From Antedon mediterranea (taxonomy: Eukaryota > Echinodermata > Crinoidea > Comatulida > Antedonidae), in NCBI RefSeq assembly GCF_964355755.1, contig NC_092678.1, positions 11,196,922 to 11,256,921 on the forward strand: 60,000 nucleotides of DNA. Direction: 5' to 3'. Below the pieces are notes generated by a model. It had not been told where the DNA came from. It worked only from the letters and a program-made list of their open reading frames with translations, and ran no database searches. A program made the translations under genes and the position numbers. This document shows positions 21,717 to 32,486 of the stretch, in pieces. The stretch's first letter is position 1. Each line of letters begins with the position of its first letter.

Positions 21717-24043
21717 CAATGGAACACAACCTAAATGTGGCAAATACGTATTTCAAAAAACATAAGACTAGGTACTGGACTTGGGAGAGTCCCAACAGAA
21801 AACACAAAAACCAGATTGACTACATACTAAGCAACCAGCGGGAATAATTCAGAATTGTGAAGTAATAACCAGTGTAGATATTGCAAGTGACAATAGAATG
21901 ATCAGGGCAACTCTCAAAATCAACAAAAGACTAGCCAGGCTGAAGTTTATCCAAAATAAAAAGAAGAGAAGAATTAACATCATGAAGTTGAAAGAGAATA
22001 GAGAGGAATTTCAACTAAAAATAAAAAACCGCTTCGCAGGGTTGGAGTTGGAAGAGTCGGATATTGATGAAAAATGTAATATGGTGATAACCATTATGTT
22101 AGAAGAAGCCAGAGCTGTAGCTCCAGCAGAAAAAATAAAGGTCCAAAGATCGGAGGAGGATAAAGAAATAGAGGAGTTAGATCAAAGAAGGAAAGAACTT
22201 AGATTAAAAGAAACAATGTCTGTACATGAAAAGGTGGAATATGCCGAAGTAGTGAAAACAGTGAAGAAGAAGCGCAGACAAAGAAAGAGGCGGAGAACTG
22301 CTAAATTCATCTTAGAATCACTGGAAAGAGGAAGGGGGCCAAAGACAATACAAAAAAAGCAATGCAAAAAATCTAGAATGAGTAAACTAAAGAAAAAAGA
22401 TGGAACTGAAACTTCAAAGAGATCTGAACTGCTAGATATTTGTGCAGATTTCTACCAAGATCTCTACAAATCATCAACCCAACAGTCTGAACATATAAAC
22501 ATTTCATCAAGAAATACAGATATACCACCGATACTGGAAAAAGAAGTGGAGGAAGCATTAAAGAGCATGAAAGATGATAAAGCACCAGGAAACGATGAAC
22601 TTACAAGCGACATCATCAAGCAAGGAGGGGAGGAGATAATCCAACAGCTAATAAAACTTTTCAACCAAATCTTAGTGATACAGAAGATACCAAGAGCATG
22701 GAAAGAAGCCAAGATCATTCTTTTGTTCAAGAAAGGGGACAAAGCAGATGTTAAAAACTACCGTCCCATTAGCCTCTTGTCTCATCTGTACAAAATCTTC
22801 ACTAAAATAATCCATAACAGAATAAGAGATGTTTTAGACAACAACCAACCTAGAGAACAAGCAGGTTTCAGAGCAGGGTACTCGACAATAGATCATCTAC
22901 AAGCAATAAACCAGCTAATTGAAAAGGCAAGTGAATACCAACTCAAACTCTGTCTTGGCTTTGTGGATTACCAAAAGGCATTCGATTCTATTGATCATTT
23001 GGATATGTTTGAGGCGCTCCGAAAAATAAATTTTGATGAAGGTTACGTCAGAATCATAGAAGATATCTACACTGATGCAATAGCCAGAATCCATACTGAT
23101 AATGATATATCAAGAGAGGTTCATATACAGAGGGGGGTACGACAAGGTGATACTCTGTCCCCAAAGATATTCACAGCAACCATCGAAGAAGTATTCAAAA
23201 AGGCTCAGCTTAATGGAGGTATAACTATTGATGGAGAAATGCTTACAGACCTCCGTTTTTACGGATGACGTGGCATTGATTTCAACATCAGTTGCAGATA
23301 TGAAAAACCAACTCTCAAGTCTGAATAAGGAGAGCAAATCAATCGGACTAACTATGCACAAAGACAAAACAAAATACATGACTAACTTTGACACACAGGA
23401 CGACATTGAAATAGAGGGCCGGAAACTAGAAAAAGTGGAAGAATATAAATATCTAGGACAAACACTGAGAATGGAAAACACCACGAAGGAAGAAATTCTG
23501 TTAAGAATAAAAGCAGGATGGATGAATTTTGGCAGACACAAACACATGTTGACTGACAAGAGTATACCAATGTCACTGAGAAAGAAATTATTTAACCAAT
23601 GTGTGCTATCAAGTATGACATATGGTTCAGAGACATGGGCAATAACAAAGGAACTTGAACAGAAACTTACAACTACTCAAAGAGCAATGGAAAGGAAGAT
23701 GATGAACTTATCGCTTCGAGACAGGGTAAATCATACAATCATAAGAAAAAAGACAGGTGTTACAGATATAATGGAGAAAGTAAGACAATCAAAATGGAGA
23801 TGGGCTGGGCATGTGGCGAGATTTCAAGATAATAGATGGACATACAGATTAACAGAATGGCAACCAAGGGTAGGAAAGAGGAAAAGAGGAAGACAAAAAA
23901 GAAGGTGGAGAGATGATCTAACAACATACATTGGAACGGCTGCATGGACTAGGACAGCAAGAATTAGACAGAAATGGAAATGTTATGAGGAGGGCTTCAT
24001 TCAACAATGGATGAACTAATGCCTAGATAGATAGATAGATAGA
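21717..24043 (+). pseudogene. RTE-type LINE, 5'-truncated, frameshifted reverse transcriptase
   Basis: The copy starts in the last part of the endonuclease domain (TWTWESPNRKHKNQIDYIL from 21719). A one-base frameshift near 21840 precedes the reverse transcriptase from about 21850: KDDKAPGNDELTSDIIK, KIILLFKKGDK, NYRPISLLSH, REQAGFRAGYSTIDH, GFVDYQKAFDSIDH and GVRQGDTLSPKIF. A second frameshift in the T-run at about 23255 falls immediately before the catalytic motif, which here reads TDD. The C-terminus carries KWRWAGHVARF and RGRQKRRWRDD, typical of RTE-type proteins, and ends at 24019. The tail is tandem taga. The element is flanked by the 12-bp duplication tagaccattttg. Confidence 0.92.
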
Positions 24044-24828
24044 TAGACCATTTTGTGCATTTCGATGAAACTTGGTTACACAAATATATCAAAGTGCTTA
24101 AAATCACATTTAAAACCGTTTTAGACCATTTTAAGCATTTCGATAAAACCTTTTACACAAAAATATCAAAGTCCACAAAATAGCTTAATATCGTATTTGG
24201 AAACGTTTTAGACCATTTTGAGCATTCCGACAAAACTTTTTCAAACAAAACATCAAAGTGTACAGAATAGCTTCAAATCGCTTTTAGTGACGTTTTAGAC
24301 CATTTTGAGCATTTCGATGAAACTTGGTTACTCAAATATATCAAAGTGCTTAAAATCACATTTGAAACCGTTTTAGACCATTTTGAGTATTTCAATAAAC
24401 TTTATACACAAAAATATCAAAGTGCACAAAATAGCTTAACATCGTATTTGGAAACGTTTTAGACCATTTTGAGCATTTCGACAAAACTTGTTCACACAAA
24501 ACATCAAAGTGTACAGAAAAGCTTATTATCCCATTTGGAAACGTTTTAAACCATATTGAGCATTTCGACAAAACATTTTCAAACAAAACATCAAAGTGCT
24601 AAGAATAGCTTGAAATCGCATTTGGAGACGTTTTATACCATTTTGTGCATTTCGATGAAACTTGGTTACACAAATATATCAAGGTGCTTAAAATCACATT
24701 TCAAACCGTTTTAAACCATTTTGAGCATTTCGACAAAACTTTTTCAAACAAAACATCAAAGTGCTAAGAATAGCTTGAAATCGCATTTGGAGACGTTTTA
24801 GACCATTTTGTGTATTTGACGTGAATGA
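24044..24828 (+). repeat. S2 satellite, block 3
   Basis: Roughly ten tandem monomers in the same orientation as blocks 1 and 2. Each contains gaccattttgagcatttcg or a close variant, then atcaaagtgc and a conserved gttttagac junction. Types with aaacttggttacacaaata and types with aaacttttt.aaacaaaac alternate. The block ends where a LINE fragment begins (gtgtatttgacgtgaatg). Confidence 0.92.
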
Positions 24829-24952
24829 GTTATGGTTAAACTTTAAATGTAAATTTATTGCAGCTATTAATGATGTTGTACCACTAAGGTCGGCCAAAAG
24901 GCGCCCTAAAAACCTTGGATCTCAAGGGAGATTCTTAGTTTAATTAGAAAAA
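24829..24952 (+). pseudogene. LINE-D, left part (endonuclease-RT linker)
   Basis: About 40 codons of the linker between endonuclease and reverse transcriptase in a CR1-like LINE: DVNELWLNFKCKFIAAINDV, PLRSAKRRPK, then after a one-base shift in the A-run near 24908, KPWISREILSLIRK. The coding match breaks at about 24952 and resumes, in the residues the family expects next, at 43685. I infer one LINE split by the 18.7-kb insertion. Its 5' truncation joins S2 satellite. Confidence 0.75.
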
Positions 24953-24989
24953 CTAGATGGTACGCTCGCTTCGCTCGCGTACCATCTAG
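24953..24989 (-). repeat. terminal hairpin with CTAG (Helitron 3' end candidate)
   Basis: Perfect 13-bp inverted repeat ctagatggtacgc / gcgtaccatctag separated by 11 bp of cg-rich sequence. On the minus strand the hairpin ends in CTAG next to host T. It also sits exactly at the point where the LINE-D coding sequence breaks off. Confidence 0.8.
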
Positions 24990-25984
24990 GTCGTGTCCAC
25001 AGATGGCTCTCGAATACGTACCGCAGGACTATAGTACATTGTCGTTTACAGAAACGAATAAATAGACACGATGATTTATGTAAAATTAGCACCCTGGGAA
25101 TTAGGCCTTGTCTTAAAAAAATGAGTCCCAATTTTTTATTTGAACTCATTTAAACAAACCCAATTTGTGTTTTGTATATAACATTAGAGTTGAGGGATGG
25201 GGAAGAGGATGGGAAGAACAATTTTAAAATATATTCTCTATCCACCTAGTAACGAAATATTGTTTTAAATGTTGTATAGGCCTATTAATAATATACCACT
25301 AAACACAGTAAAACATTTACGATTTATAATACTTTTTTAAAACTGTCCCTGTTATACGGTAGTCAATTGAAATAGTAAAGTCCATGTAACGATACACCAC
25401 TACGACGTTTATATTTTTTTATAATTATTAATTAATACAAACGTTGAGAAGCAACTGTCAGTAATCTACCCACAGTCACAGTAATAAATGTTCTTTGTAT
25501 ATTTTGTTTATATATCTAACAGTAACCACATTCACAGTAAGACAATTTCGATTCAAATGGTGACCAAAAATGGTTAATACGTACAGTATTTACAATATTG
25601 TCAAAGTATTGCAATACTATATATAAGTTTTATTCTCCAAGGACCCATAAATTTACCTACTTGTTTTAAACCAAGGGCTCATAAATTTAACTACAAACTG
25701 GGAGTCTGAGAGATTGGAATGTTCCATTCATCGCAAATCAATACATTTGTATAAACGTATATTAAATCTATCAAAATAGTATTTTTTAAAGAAAATCGGC
25801 CTGTCTTCAACATTATGATACTGTACTCGAGCTGTTCAACCGGTTTTCAGCTATTAAAAACAATTATCGTAGGAGGAGATAGGAAAATGCGAAGTATCCT
25901 CGTATTATTGTGTGCAGGTATTTTTCATGAGGACATCCATTAGACAGTGTATACCACGATCGGAAAACACCCCTATTTGGGTTC
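24990..25984. repeat. direct-repeat unit 1 of the Helitron-like insertion
   Basis: Roughly 1-kb unit with landmarks gtaccgcagga, tagcaccctgggaatta, aatttgtgttttgtatat, ctagtaacgaaatattg, ccactacgacg and accacgatcggaaaacacc. The same landmarks in the same order recur in unit 2 (25985-26130, 38830-38973, 42892-43490). Unit 1 has no insertions, so it serves as an empty-site reference for unit 2. No coding function. Confidence 0.75.
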
Positions 25985-26130
25985 TCGAATACATAATAAT
26001 TTCAGCGTTAAAAAACTGGCGATTATAAATGTACGTACCGCAGGACAATAATACATGTCGTTTACAGGAACGAATAAATAGACACTGTGATTTATGTACT
26101 CAACTAAAATTAGCACCCTGGGAATTACTT
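25985..26130. repeat. direct-repeat unit 2, first piece
   Basis: Repeats the start of unit 1 (ctcgaatac, gtaccgcagga, gaacgaataaatagacac, tagcaccctgggaatta). It stops at the right end of gggaatta, where LINE-C has been inserted. Unit 1 continues without interruption at the same place. Confidence 0.7.
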
Positions 26131-26423
26131 CCGAAAGAGAAACTTTTTCAATTCAATTCAAATAAACATTTATTTCTTTCATTCATATTTGAGTAAAAAA
26201 CATTATAATTTCTGATATTTTATAAATAAATATTTTTTTTTTTCGAGATATAATACAGTAAATCATAATGTATAAAAAGATGATTCAGTTATATACAAAA
26301 TGAAAGAGGCAAAAAAACCCAAGAAAGTATCGATCAATTGGAAAAAAAAAAATCCAATTGAAACTTGTATGTTGGGAAGCCATGTAAGAACATTATATAC
26401 TTATATATATAAATGTAAACATA

Positions 26424-27518
26424 TGTGGGGATTAATCTAATCATGTGATAATTAAATACTGCCCCCTATAGGTGTTGCTGCCCCCTATAATTGTAACAGT
26501 CTTTTTCAAATGATTTGCTTTCTTTTGTATTCATGAACCGGTCAAGGAAGCAGATAGTTTTGTCTCTTACTTAATTAAAGATCTGATTAAAAGGTAATTA
26601 CTCTACTTTATACATATATTACTTTGTTATACATTTATAAGATTCTGTTATGTTTAAGAAACATTAATGTTGTATTTTAAGATGATTGCATTCATAGGCC
26701 TAGACATTTGTTTTGGGTTAACCTTGACTCATGGAATGTGCAGTTAGGAAGCCTATTGAATAGTATTGTGTTACAATCTTTGAACTAGGATTTTATGCCA
26801 TATAATGTTATAATATATACTTTTGTGATAAACCTTCTTTGTATTAACAAAATATGTTTAGATAGATTTAGTAATGTTTAGTTTATAGAAGATAGTTTCT
26901 AGTTAACAGTTTGTATAAAATAGTTCATCCTACAGTTCACACTTGATTAATTTGTACACACGAGGCTACCATGCTCGTGATAGATCGTCATGTAGTGCGC
27001 CCTCTATTTATCATACAAAATGGCTGCGCCCATGGATTTGTTATTTATATATTTTACACAAACCTAAGATTATAACTCCTTGATTCAATGAATAGACTAA
27101 GTTTAGTATTCAAATAGTGTGAGTAAATTCCAACATGCATTTATTCTAGTAATATAATAGTAATATTCAGGCACTTATGATGCAATTGTGTAGGTAAATA
27201 ATTAGGTATTTGTATACTCTAACAAAGTATACAGAGGCTGTTTAGGTAGACGTGCCGTTTGACGTAATAGTCGCAGTCCTCAGAGAGAATCCTTTTTATT
27301 AGAGTCGCCTGTTAAGTTGAGGTCGTTACTAAGAATTGGCTTGTATTTTAGAATATTATTTACTTTTGTTTCTCATTGTATTTATTTTGTGGTTTTCAGG
27401 ACCATACTGATCTCTATTGTTATGCTAAAAACAAATTAAAACCAAATACACCACCGGACCGTGGTAAAAGTGAGAAAAGGCGTGTTTTTCCTTTTGTGTT
27501 GTCGTCCACATCCTTACA
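26424..27518 (+). repeat. Gypsy 5' LTR
   Basis: 1095 bp starting tgtggggattaatc and ending catccttaca, thus TG...CA. A promoter-like region contains a tgtagtgcgccctc tract and a YY1-like aaaatggctgcgccc at about 27018-27032. The polyadenylation region is not resolved. Confidence 0.96.
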
Positions 27519-27521
27519 ATT

Positions 27522-27539
27522 TGGTGTCAGAAGTGGGAT
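27522..27539 (+). promoter_or_regulatory. primer-binding site, tRNA-Leu type
   Basis: tggtgtcagaagtgggat lies 3 nt after the 5' LTR. It is complementary to the 3' end of a metazoan tRNA-Leu(CAA) including CCA (from my knowledge of that tRNA), so minus-strand synthesis would be primed by tRNA-Leu. Confidence 0.85.
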
Positions 27540-27576
27540 CGTGGATCGTATTTGGCTTTAACATTAGAGATCAGTG

Positions 27577-28500
27577 ATGGCAAGCAAGGCATCGTTGCGA
27601 GATGTGCAGAGGACGGTTGATGAGCTAAGAGCCGAACTAGAAGCAACTAGGCGTGCTGCCCATGGGAATGGAAACACAGTATATGTTCTCCCAGAGAAGA
27701 AGATGAGACACTTTGTGGGAGCCGAAGGGGAATGTGTAGAGTCCTTTGTTGAAGACATCAAGGCAGCTATAAAAGTCAGAAAATTGCGAGGACAGAATGC
27801 AGCTGATTTTGTTGTTTCTCACCTAGAAGGCGCCGCACGAAGAGAAATTAGGCATCGTCCACGGGTAGCAGATGACTCGGAGCTAATACTTAGGACCTTA
27901 CAAGATACCTTTGGCGAGCGGATGTCACTAAATACCATTATGAGGCAGATATATAATGCCATTCAGAAGAGAGGACAATCCATTTCGGATTATGCATTCG
28001 TTTTGCTAGGATTTTCAGAGAAGTTGGGTAGAATTCCAAATGCTCCAGATCCTGAACGAACAATTCGAGACCAGTTTTGTGAGGGTTTAGCCGATAGCGT
28101 GTTACGAAGAGAGCTGAAAAAGATGTTAAAGGACGATCCAGGTGTTACTTTCTTTAGGTTAAGGGATTGGGCGATGGATATGGAGGAGGAAGATGGCCTT
28201 CATCGAAAACCTGTAAAAGCTTATTCTTACGTCACCGAAGCAGATGATCAGATTTTGAAAACATTAGAAAATCTCTCGCTGGCAGTAAAGATGCAAACGG
28301 AGATTACAGAAGACATTCGTAATAAACAGGAAGAATTCACTAACCGGCTAGAAAAGTTAGAGAACCAATCCAAAGAAAGAACACAGAGAAAATCTACAAG
28401 GCGAGACAAATCCACTGTTCAGTGTCACCGATGTAAACAGATGGGACATTATGCTAGCGAATGCCCTAGTCCATGTGTAGTATCGAGTTCGGAAAACTAA
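27577..28500 (+). CDS. gag: Gypsy Gag (capsid and zinc-knuckle nucleocapsid)
   Basis: Gag assembles the particle and packages element RNA. The frame opens at a GTG at 27574, but the first ATG is at 27577 (MASKASLRDVQ), giving 307 aa. An N-terminal helical segment precedes the capsid region (FVGAEGECVESFVEDIKAAI, GAARREIRHRP, GQSISDYAFVLLGFSEKL, DQFCEGLADSVLRRELKK). A basic stretch and one CCHC zinc knuckle (CHRCKQMGHYASEC) follow at about residues 280-293. The stop at 28498 overlaps the pol frame by about 30 nt. Confidence 0.95.
   Translation: MASKASLRDVQRTVDELRAELEATRRAAHGNGNTVYVLPEKKMRHFVGAEGECVESFVEDIKAAIKVRKLRGQNAADFVVSHLEGAARREIRHRPRVADDSELILRTLQDTFGERMSLNTIMRQIYNAIQKRGQSISDYAFVLLGFSEKLGRIPNAPDPERTIRDQFCEGLADSVLRRELKKMLKDDPGVTFFRLRDWAMDMEEEDGLHRKPVKAYSYVTEADDQILKTLENLSLAVKMQTEITEDIRNKQEEFTNRLEKLENQSKERTQRKSTRRDKSTVQCHRCKQMGHYASECPSPCVVSSSEN
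28470..28500 (+). promoter_or_regulatory. gag/pol overlap, probable -1 frameshift region
   Basis: The pol frame is closed upstream by a TAG at 28467-28469 and gag ends at 28500, so any frameshift must occur inside these 31 nt. The best candidate slip is ggaaaac (28491-28497) immediately before the gag stop. It is not a canonical XXXYYYZ heptamer, because its first triplet is not homopolymeric. Confidence 0.55.
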
Positions 28501-31500
28501 CATCACCCAGCTACAAGAGCCGTGTCCTGGGTGAGTGTGAGAGTGAAAATGGCTCAGTGGAGCCCAACGTATCTAATTTAATTGGAACCTGTCCAACTGT
28601 AAATATCAAACTATTTGGGAGACAAGTGGAAGCGATACTAGACACCGGTTCTCAAGTTACCACATTGTCTGAAGACTACTTCCATGAACATTTCAACCAT
28701 ATCTCATTGGAAAAGCTAAATTGGCTTACAATTCGGGCTGCAAATGGGTCATCTATACCCTATGCAGGTTATTTCATATCCGACATCGAGTTGAACGGAG
28801 CGGTTATTTCGAACTGTGGTATACTAGTAGTAAAGACGTCAACTAGGTTTCCAATGTTATTGGGGATGAATGTCATCAAACACTTCACATCTGACATAGA
28901 GAAGCAACTTAATTTTACCAAACCACCAATCAATCTGTCGCAAGCCATTCAAGGCTTATTACGAGTTGATATACCAAAAAGCCTAGTCGTTCCACCTACA
29001 AGCGCTATTTACGTTCCAGTAACTGGTCCTATGTGCTCCGAGAGTGAAGTGCTCATAGAACCAATCGAAAATACTCCGAAAGGACTTGTCACCAGTTGTT
29101 CCCTGGCAAGTATAAAGAATGGACGCCTTAATGTACAAGTAGTAAATGTAACTGATGAGGTGATATGGCTGAAACCGAGAACACCTGTTGGTAAAGTTCA
29201 AACTGTTGTTATGGTCGACGATGGAAGTGTGTGTATGGACAGAATCAGCGTGGATAGTAATGATGTATATTCTCTATCTCTGGAAACATCCTGTAAAGAA
29301 CAAGTTTTTAAACAGCTTTGGAATGGACTAAGCAATGAAGAAGAAAAATCAACTAAAGCCTTTCTGTTAAAGCATGCAGATATATTTGCTGAAAATGATG
29401 AAGACCTTGGTCATACAGATAAAGTAAAGCACCCCATTCAACTTTCCGATGAAACTCCAATCAAACAGCCATATCGGCGCATACCACCATCACAATTGGA
29501 AGAAGTACGAGAGCATATTAGGAAGTTGCTGAAGAAAAATGTTATTCGAGAGAGTACCAGTCCGTTTGCCTCGCCAATTGTTCTTGTTCGTAAACCAGAT
29601 GGTTCATTAAGATTGTGCGTTGATTATCGCCAGTTAAATAAGAAGACAATCAAAGATAGTTATCCCATTCCACGTATTGATGAGTCTTTGGATGCTCTTC
29701 ATGGCGCTAAATGGTTCACTTCAATTGACTTAATTTCCGGTTATCATCAGATAGAAATGGAAGACAAAGACAGAATAAAAACCAGTTTCACTACTCCTTT
29801 TGGATTATTTGAATATAACCGTATGCCATTTGGACTGTGCAACGCTCCTGGCACTTTTCAACGACTTATGCAAGCCTGTCTTCGTGATCAATTTTTCAAA
29901 TCCGTTTTGTGTTATTTAGATGACATACTGATTTATTCTAGTAGTTTTGAGGATCATCTAGAACACCTTGATGTTGTTTTCAATCGACTACGAGAATTTG
30001 GACTGAAGATAAAACCAAGTAAATGTGACTTATTTTGTCCAAAAGTTAAATATCTAGGACATATTGTAACCAGAGATGGAGTTGCAGCAGATCCAGAAAA
30101 GCTGACTGCAGTAAAAGATTGGCCTGTACCTTCCACTGTGAAAGAGTTGCGTTCATTTTTAGGTTTTTGTTCGTTTTACCGACGATTTGTACCTGGTTTC
30201 TCGCAGATAGCTGGACCTCTACACAACCTAGTTGCAGAGTCTTTGAAAGAGATTAAGGAGAAGAAATTTGTTAATTTTAAATGGAGGCCCAAACACCAAA
30301 GTGCATTTGAGGTGTTGAAGACCAAGCTCTGTTCAGAACCAGTACTTGCTTATGCAGATTTTACCTTGCCTTTCGAAGTAGAAATAGATGCATCATTTAT
30401 TGGGTTGGGAGCGGTGTTGTCACAAGTACAGGATGGGAAAAGACGTGTAATCGCATATGCAAGCCGAACGTTACGAGGTGCAGAACGAAATATGAAAAAG
30501 TATTCTAGTATGAAGCTGGAGATGCTGGGAATGAAGTGGGCAATTTCAGACAAGTTTCGTGATTATCTTTTAGGAAACAAATTTATTGTGTTTACAGACA
30601 ATAATCCGTTGGCTCACCTTAACTCTGCCAAGTTAGATGCAGTTAGTCAGCGATGGATTAGCGAGTTGTCATCTTTTAATTTTGAAGTTCATTACAAGCC
30701 GGGGAAAAACAATCAAGCAGCAGACGCTCTATCTCGAAGAGCTCACAGAGAAGACCCCGTTATAACTTCCGAAGACTTCCGACAGACAGCTGGAATGACC
30801 AGTCTCCCTGAATGTTTAGCTAATCACAATTCCAGTTCTATAAACATCCAAACACATGTACAAGCACTCAAGGCGGTACCCGTATTTCCTGGCTACGACA
30901 ACCAACAGCTGGCTGAATTTCAACGGAAAGATTCATCCATTGCAAGACTTTGGCACTACATTAGTCTCAACCGTAAACCTAACCCTGACGAGAGAAGCAA
31001 TGAAACCGAGGAAGTTCGACTACTTCTACGACAGTTAGATCGTATACAAGTCAGAGATGATCTACTTTACCGAGTGAGCGCTGATGGCGACCAGTGGCAA
31101 TTCATTCTACCTGACGTATTAAGAGAAGATGTCATGAAAGCCTGTCATGATCAAACAGGTCACCAAGGAGCAAACCGAACTGTAGGTTTAATACGCAAAC
31201 GTTGTTTCTGGCCGAAGATGTATGAGAACATAACTTCATGGTGTGAACAGTGTGACCGATGTTCAAAGGCTAAAGTTGGTCCTAAAGTCCGGGAACCGTT
31301 AAGAAGTATCGTCGCTTCAAAACCAAATGAAGTTGTTGCTGTTGACTTTACTTTACTTGAGAAGGACTCTACCGGAAAAGAAAACGTGCTCGTGATCACC
31401 GATGTCTTCTCCAAGTACACATTAGCTGTTGCAACCAAAAACCAAACCGCAGAGACAACAGCAAAGATACTGGTAAGGGAATGGTTCACCAAGTTTGGTA

Positions 31501-32417
31501 TTCCTCAAAGACTCCACTCCGACCAGGGACGGAATTTTGAATCTTCACTTATTCGTTCACTTTGTACAATGTATGGAGTAACCAAGACAAGAACAACACC
31601 GTACCATCCTGAGGGAAACGGACAAGCAGAACGATTCAACAGAACTCTGCATGATCTATTGAAATCACTACCAAGCAATCAGAAACGAAGATGGTCCGAA
31701 CATTTGCCTGAAGTACTTTATGCCTACAATGTAGCTGAACATTCATCAACTGGCTTTTCTCCATTCTTCTTGATGTTTGGAAGACAACCTAAACTACCTA
31801 TCGATTTTCTGTTAAATAACCACCCAGAACAAATAGTAGCGGTACCTGAAGAGATAAATGATTGGTTAGCCTCGAGTATGGAAACCATGAAGATGACGTA
31901 TGAGAAAGCAGGGGAGCGTCTCAAACAGGAAGCAGAGAACCGGAAGAAGATCTACGACCAGAAAGCTAAAGAGAAACCGTTGGCAACGGGTACAAAAGTC
32001 TTTACCAAGTCGCATCCACTAGGGAGACACAAGATTGCTGATGAATGGGACCCAGCAATTTTTGAAATTATATCCAGACCTGGAGGTAACACTTCTTACA
32101 CTGTTAAACGTGCAGATGGTACTGGTGGAGAGAGAACTGTTCATCGTCGCGAAATAAAACCATGTCCTTTGGTGTACCAACAACCAGAGCAAGAAAATCA
32201 ACAACCAATGTCCTATGTGTTCGGTAACTCACAGTCCGATTCTGATGGCGTTAGTTCAGACGATACACCTCGACGCAGCATCCGACTAAGGAAGAAGTTT
32301 AATCAAAGATGTCAATCAGTACATGGATCCAATGATATGCTCAACCAACGTCTAGTTAATATTAATGATATTTTGATAAGTGTGCGTACCAAATGTAAAA
32401 TGTTTCTGCATATTTAG
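28473..32417 (+). CDS. pol: Gypsy Pol polyprotein (protease, RT, RNase H, integrase)
   Basis: Open through about 1314 codons in the -1 frame relative to gag; the first ATG is at 28473, though expression is probably by frameshifting. Aspartic protease DTGS lies near residue 57. The reverse transcriptase has LVRKPDGSLRLCVDYRQLN, SYPIPRIDESLD, FTSIDLISGYHQI, MPFGLCNAPGTFQRLM and catalytic YLDD near residues 481-484. RNase H has EIDASFIGLGAVLSQ and FTDNNPLAHL. Integrase has an HHCC zinc-binding region (HDQTGHQGANRT near 892, CEQCDRC) and catalytic Asp (AVDFTLL), Asp (HSDQGRNF) and Glu (GNGQAERFNR). A C-terminal basic region follows. No stop or frameshift is seen. Confidence 0.96.
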   Translation: MCSIEFGKLTSPSYKSRVLGECESENGSVEPNVSNLIGTCPTVNIKLFGRQVEAILDTGSQVTTLSEDYFHEHFNHISLEKLNWLTIRAANGSSIPYAGYFISDIELNGAVISNCGILVVKTSTRFPMLLGMNVIKHFTSDIEKQLNFTKPPINLSQAIQGLLRVDIPKSLVVPPTSAIYVPVTGPMCSESEVLIEPIENTPKGLVTSCSLASIKNGRLNVQVVNVTDEVIWLKPRTPVGKVQTVVMVDDGSVCMDRISVDSNDVYSLSLETSCKEQVFKQLWNGLSNEEEKSTKAFLLKHADIFAENDEDLGHTDKVKHPIQLSDETPIKQPYRRIPPSQLEEVREHIRKLLKKNVIRESTSPFASPIVLVRKPDGSLRLCVDYRQLNKKTIKDSYPIPRIDESLDALHGAKWFTSIDLISGYHQIEMEDKDRIKTSFTTPFGLFEYNRMPFGLCNAPGTFQRLMQACLRDQFFKSVLCYLDDILIYSSSFEDHLEHLDVVFNRLREFGLKIKPSKCDLFCPKVKYLGHIVTRDGVAADPEKLTAVKDWPVPSTVKELRSFLGFCSFYRRFVPGFSQIAGPLHNLVAESLKEIKEKKFVNFKWRPKHQSAFEVLKTKLCSEPVLAYADFTLPFEVEIDASFIGLGAVLSQVQDGKRRVIAYASRTLRGAERNMKKYSSMKLEMLGMKWAISDKFRDYLLGNKFIVFTDNNPLAHLNSAKLDAVSQRWISELSSFNFEVHYKPGKNNQAADALSRRAHREDPVITSEDFRQTAGMTSLPECLANHNSSSINIQTHVQALKAVPVFPGYDNQQLAEFQRKDSSIARLWHYISLNRKPNPDERSNETEEVRLLLRQLDRIQVRDDLLYRVSADGDQWQFILPDVLREDVMKACHDQTGHQGANRTVGLIRKRCFWPKMYENITSWCEQCDRCSKAKVGPKVREPLRSIVASKPNEVVAVDFTLLEKDSTGKENVLVITDVFSKYTLAVATKNQTAETTAKILVREWFTKFGIPQRLHSDQGRNFESSLIRSLCTMYGVTKTRTTPYHPEGNGQAERFNRTLHDLLKSLPSNQKRRWSEHLPEVLYAYNVAEHSSTGFSPFFLMFGRQPKLPIDFLLNNHPEQIVAVPEEINDWLASSMETMKMTYEKAGERLKQEAENRKKIYDQKAKEKPLATGTKVFTKSHPLGRHKIADEWDPAIFEIISRPGGNTSYTVKRADGTGGERTVHRREIKPCPLVYQQPEQENQQPMSYVFGNSQSDSDGVSSDDTPRRSIRLRKKFNQRCQSVHGSNDMLNQRLVNINDILISVRTKCKMFLHI

Positions 32418-32475
32418 TGTAATCTTAATCTTACATTTTATTTCATAATATTAAGTTTGAGGACAAACTCGGCTT

Positions 32476-32486
32476 AAACAGGGGAG
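32476..32486 (+). promoter_or_regulatory. polypurine tract
   Basis: aaacaggggag directly abuts the 3' LTR and is the expected primer site for plus-strand synthesis. Confidence 0.8.
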
